Shown here: positions 6,038 to 7,929 of the stretch, piece by piece | Position numbering within the stretch: position 1 is the stretch's first letter | Layout of the letters: every line of letters begins with the position of its first letter | Source: Saprospiraceae bacterium | GTDB taxonomy: Bacteria; Bacteroidota; Bacteroidia; Chitinophagales; Saprospiraceae | Direction of reading: 5' to 3' | DNA length: 7,929 bases | Assembly (NCBI GenBank): GCA_020436865.1 | Contig: JAGQXA010000866.1 | Span: forward strand, 1 to 7,929 | Made by a program: the position numbers and the translations under genes | The notes under the pieces: generated by a model | Seen by the model: only the letters and a program-made list of their open reading frames with translations | The model's database searches: none | What the model was told of the DNA's origin: nothing

Positions 6038-7633
6038 ATGCGCACCTCCCTTCTGCTCTGTCTGTTTTCCCTGCTATGGCTGAACCCGGTCCTCGCACAG
6101 AAAAAGGAAAAAACGAATTTCTACGACCCGACCCGGATCGTGGAAGTGAGAATACAGTTTGCCGATCGGAACTGGGACAAACTGCTCGATTCGCTAAAAA
6201 CGGGAAAAGACGACGACCGGATCCTGGCAGACGTCACGGTGGACGGAGAAAAGTTCGAAAAAGTAGGCGTGCGCTTCAAAGGGAACAGTTCCTACTACAA
6301 CGTGCGCAATTCGGGCTCGAACAAACTGCCCTTTAATCTCAAATGCAATTTCGAGATCAAAGGGCAGAAGTTCCCCGACAAAGTGGAAACGATCAAGCTC
6401 TCCAACGGCTTTCGCGACCCGAGTTTCATCAGGGAAGTGCTCTCCTACGAGATCGCCGGGCAGTATATGCCGGCCCCCCGCGCCAACTTCGTGAAACTCT
6501 ATGTCAATGGCGATTACATGGGCTTGTACACCAGCACCGAATCCATCGACGAACGCTTCCTCGACGACCATTTCGATGTCGAGGAAGGGGTGTTCTTCAA
6601 ATGTGATCCGGTCTGGGGAGGTAAGGAAAAAGAGGACTGTCCCGATGGCGATAAGTCCTCCCTGATGTATCTCGGCGACAATCCATACTGCTACCTCGAT
6701 CTGTATGAGATCAAATCCGATACCGGCTGGACGGAGCTGATCGACCTGACCCGCCTGCTCGCCGAATCGCCCGAGCGCATCGAAGAGATGCTCGACGTCG
6801 ACCTGACCCTGTGGATGCTGGCCTTTAACATGGTGGTGGTCAACCTGGACAGCTATACCGGCAGGCTTTGCCACAATTACTATCTCTTCCGCTTGCCCAA
6901 CGGGCGCTTTGTGCCTCTGATCTGGGATATGAACCTCTCCTTTGGGGGCTTTCGCTTTGCCGGCACCGGCCAGGCCCTGTCCAACGAAGAACTGCAGACG
7001 CTTAGCCCTTTCCTGCACTACAAGGAAAAGAACCCGAAGCGACCGCTCATAACCCAGTTGTTGTCCAATCCTCTGTATCGCAAGATATACCTCGGGCATA
7101 TCCGGACCATCCTCGACGACAACTTTACCAATGGGAAATACCTCGAGCGAGGTCGGGAGTTGATGGCCCTGATCGATGAAGAGGTCAAAAACGATACCAA
7201 TAAGCTTTATACCTACGAGGCCTTTCAGCAAAACCTCGAGTCGACCGCCAAGGCCGGAAAATCCTCCATCATCGGGATCGCCGAACTGATGGAGCCGCGC
7301 ATCGAATACCTGAGGAACCATCCGGTATTGGCCAAGGCTCCACCTGCCATCAGCAAGGTGGAGGCAATTGAGTATGGACCGACCCTAGCTATCAATGCCG
7401 TCGTGGATACCGCAGAAAAAGCGTATCTGGCTTATCGCTGGGATCCCGATGATCCTTTTGTTCTGCTGGAAATGTTCGACGACAGCAGCCACAATGACGA
7501 AATGTCCGGCGACGGGATCTGGGGCGCCACTCTGGAGAACAAGAAGGGGTTGCAGTACTACGTAATTGCAGAAGGCGATCGTTCGGCCTCGTTGTCTCCG
7601 GCCCGGGCATCCCTTGAATTTTACGAATATTAA
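6038..7633 (+). CDS. Exported CotH-family (spore-coat-kinase-fold) protein, copy 2
   Basis: This 531-residue paralogue of the preceding gene has a signal peptide (hydrophobic about 4-19, likely cleaved after VLA at 18-20). The CotH domain runs from about 34 to 430: IVEVRIQFADRNWDKLLDSL at 34-53, VGVRFKGNSS at 76-85, IKLSNGFRDPSFIREVLSYE at 119-138, YMPAPRANF at 143-151, ESIDERFL at 168-175 and PLIWDMNLSFGG at 293-304, with Asp297 and Asn299 in the WDxN motif. The GNSS and E-x2-D-E elements match the usual CotH pattern better than in copy 1, so this copy is more likely to be catalytically competent. The C-terminal segment (about 440-525) is again a beta-sandwich-like companion module, with MFDDSSHNDEMSGDGIWG near 479-496. 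Cys201 and Cys218 align with Cys197 and Cys213 of copy 1. The ATG at 6038 precedes the signal peptide; an extension to a TTG at 5984 would put the terminator hairpin inside the coding region and is rejected. Tandem duplication followed by divergence is the simplest history. Confidence 0.9.
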   Translation: MRTSLLLCLFSLLWLNPVLAQKKEKTNFYDPTRIVEVRIQFADRNWDKLLDSLKTGKDDDRILADVTVDGEKFEKVGVRFKGNSSYYNVRNSGSNKLPFNLKCNFEIKGQKFPDKVETIKLSNGFRDPSFIREVLSYEIAGQYMPAPRANFVKLYVNGDYMGLYTSTESIDERFLDDHFDVEEGVFFKCDPVWGGKEKEDCPDGDKSSLMYLGDNPYCYLDLYEIKSDTGWTELIDLTRLLAESPERIEEMLDVDLTLWMLAFNMVVVNLDSYTGRLCHNYYLFRLPNGRFVPLIWDMNLSFGGFRFAGTGQALSNEELQTLSPFLHYKEKNPKRPLITQLLSNPLYRKIYLGHIRTILDDNFTNGKYLERGRELMALIDEEVKNDTNKLYTYEAFQQNLESTAKAGKSSIIGIAELMEPRIEYLRNHPVLAKAPPAISKVEAIEYGPTLAINAVVDTAEKAYLAYRWDPDDPFVLLEMFDDSSHNDEMSGDGIWGATLENKKGLQYYVIAEGDRSASLSPARASLEFYEY

Positions 7634-7664
7634 GAGATCGCCCATAACTTGGGCGATCTCTTAA
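7630..7664 (+). terminator. 15-bp terminator-like hairpin including the stop codon
   Basis: TTAAGAGATCGCCCA (7630-7644) pairs without mismatch with TGGGCGATCTCTTAA (7650-7664) around the loop TAACT. The stem contains the TAA stop codon (7631-7633) of the second CotH gene. Only a weak T-containing stretch follows, so it may be a terminator, a 3'-end stabilising hairpin, or both. Its near symmetry means it could also serve transcripts from the other strand. Confidence 0.65.
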
Positions 7665-7697
7665 CTTCCCTTAACGGGGCTTTAACGGCATCTTACC
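7661..7697 (+). repeat. Helically phased TTAAC repeats, candidate response-regulator site
   Basis: TTAAC occurs at 7661-7665, 7671-7675 and 7682-7686, and a degenerate TTACC at 7693-7697. The spacings are 10, 11 and 11 nt, one per DNA turn on the same face. This is the arrangement of binding sites for OmpR/PhoB-family response regulators (compare the TTAACA repeats of the Bacillus PhoP box). The first copy overlaps the end of the preceding hairpin stem. The array lies 42 nt upstream of the lipoprotein start. Low-to-moderate confidence. Confidence 0.35.
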
Positions 7698-7739
7698 ACA
7701 TGGGCATTCGACATTCGACTACATTGCCGGTATAAACGA

Positions 7740-7929
7740 ATGACCATGAGAACCCATTTTTCAATTCCGATCCTGCTCGTCGTCCTCTTCCTCGCCTCTT
7801 GCTCTTCGCCCAGGAAACTGGTCGAAACCGGCAATTACGACGATGCCATCCATACCCTGGTAAATAGGCTTTCGGGCAAAAAGAAGAAAAAAGCGGAACA
7901 GGTCGCCGCTTTGGAAGTAGCCTTCGAGA
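7740..7929 (+). CDS. N-terminal part of a small-lipoprotein-type gene (TPR-like), runs off the window
   Basis: The frame is open from the ATG at 7740 (or the in-frame ATG at 7746, MRTHFS...) to the end of the window, giving about 61-63 residues. It starts with a short signal sequence and a lipobox LASC, with the Cys about 19 residues after the second Met, so the protein should be lipidated and held in the outer or inner membrane facing the periplasm. The mature part begins SSPRKLVETGNYDDAIHTL, a pattern seen in Bacteroidota lipoproteins that start with a TPR-like helical hairpin, and then has a very basic KKKKK stretch. The preferred start is 7746 because it places the positive charge directly before the hydrophobic segment. 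The function is not known. Regulation could involve the phased TTAAC repeats upstream. Confidence 0.75.
   Translation, partial: MTMRTHFSIPILLVVLFLASCSSPRKLVETGNYDDAIHTLVNRLSGKKKKKAEQVAALEVAFE

Noticed and set aside
6194..7321. Long minus-strand open frame (375 codons) opposite the second CotH gene
   Set aside because: It lies entirely antisense to a gene with a signal peptide and clear family motifs. Its translation is rich in His, Val, Gly and Gln with no domain, typical of an antisense shadow in GC-rich codon usage. Similar minus-strand frames at 379-885, 2240-2950, 3346-3879 and 4799-5734 were rejected for the same reason.
7705..7718. Tandem heptamer CATTCGA x2 upstream of the lipoprotein gene
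   Set aside because: Two copies of a 7-nt unit are too little to support a repeat element; kept only as a note beside the phased TTAAC array.

Overview
The window looks like chromosomal DNA of a free-living member of the Bacteroidota with fairly high GC, possibly of the Saprospiria/Lewinella type. This is an inference. It rests on several traits: starts without strong Shine-Dalgarno sequences, a tandem pair of exported CotH-family proteins, a Bacteroidota-style small lipoprotein with a Cys lipobox, and a single-domain asparaginase-like protein. All genes lie on the + strand and look alike in composition. I see no mobile elements, CRISPR arrays, tRNA or rRNA genes.

Region 1 (1-3379) appears to be an envelope-stress or membrane-remodelling operon. 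It begins with the tail of a hydrophilic helical protein (1-153). Next comes a protein with two membrane helices and a long PspA/IM30-like coiled coil (208-1227). Then follow a YdjI-type SPFH protein ending in a SHOCT domain (1259-2257) and, 3 nt later, a YdjG-type protein with two zinc ribbons and a C-terminal membrane helix (2261-3379). The combination resembles Bacillus pspA-ydjGHI, where PspA works with the membrane proteins YdjG/H and the SPFH protein YdjI. Here the PspA-like partner seems to carry its own membrane anchor and no YdjH-like gene is visible. I consider this the most interesting part of the window.

Region 2 (3415-4173) holds a short asparaginase-like protein, about half the length of classical L-asparaginase, and a 73-residue protein with two membrane helices. 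Both are closely spaced behind region 1 and may be cotranscribed with it.

Region 3 (4174-7664) begins with an AT-rich leader and carries two tandem paralogous exported CotH kinase-fold proteins (4328-5953 and 6038-7633). A strong terminator-like hairpin lies between them, only 18 nt before the second start. A 15-bp hairpin that includes the second stop codon ends the unit.

Region 4 (7665-7929) is a short regulatory gap with phased TTAAC-type repeats, followed by the beginning of a lipoprotein gene that runs off the window.
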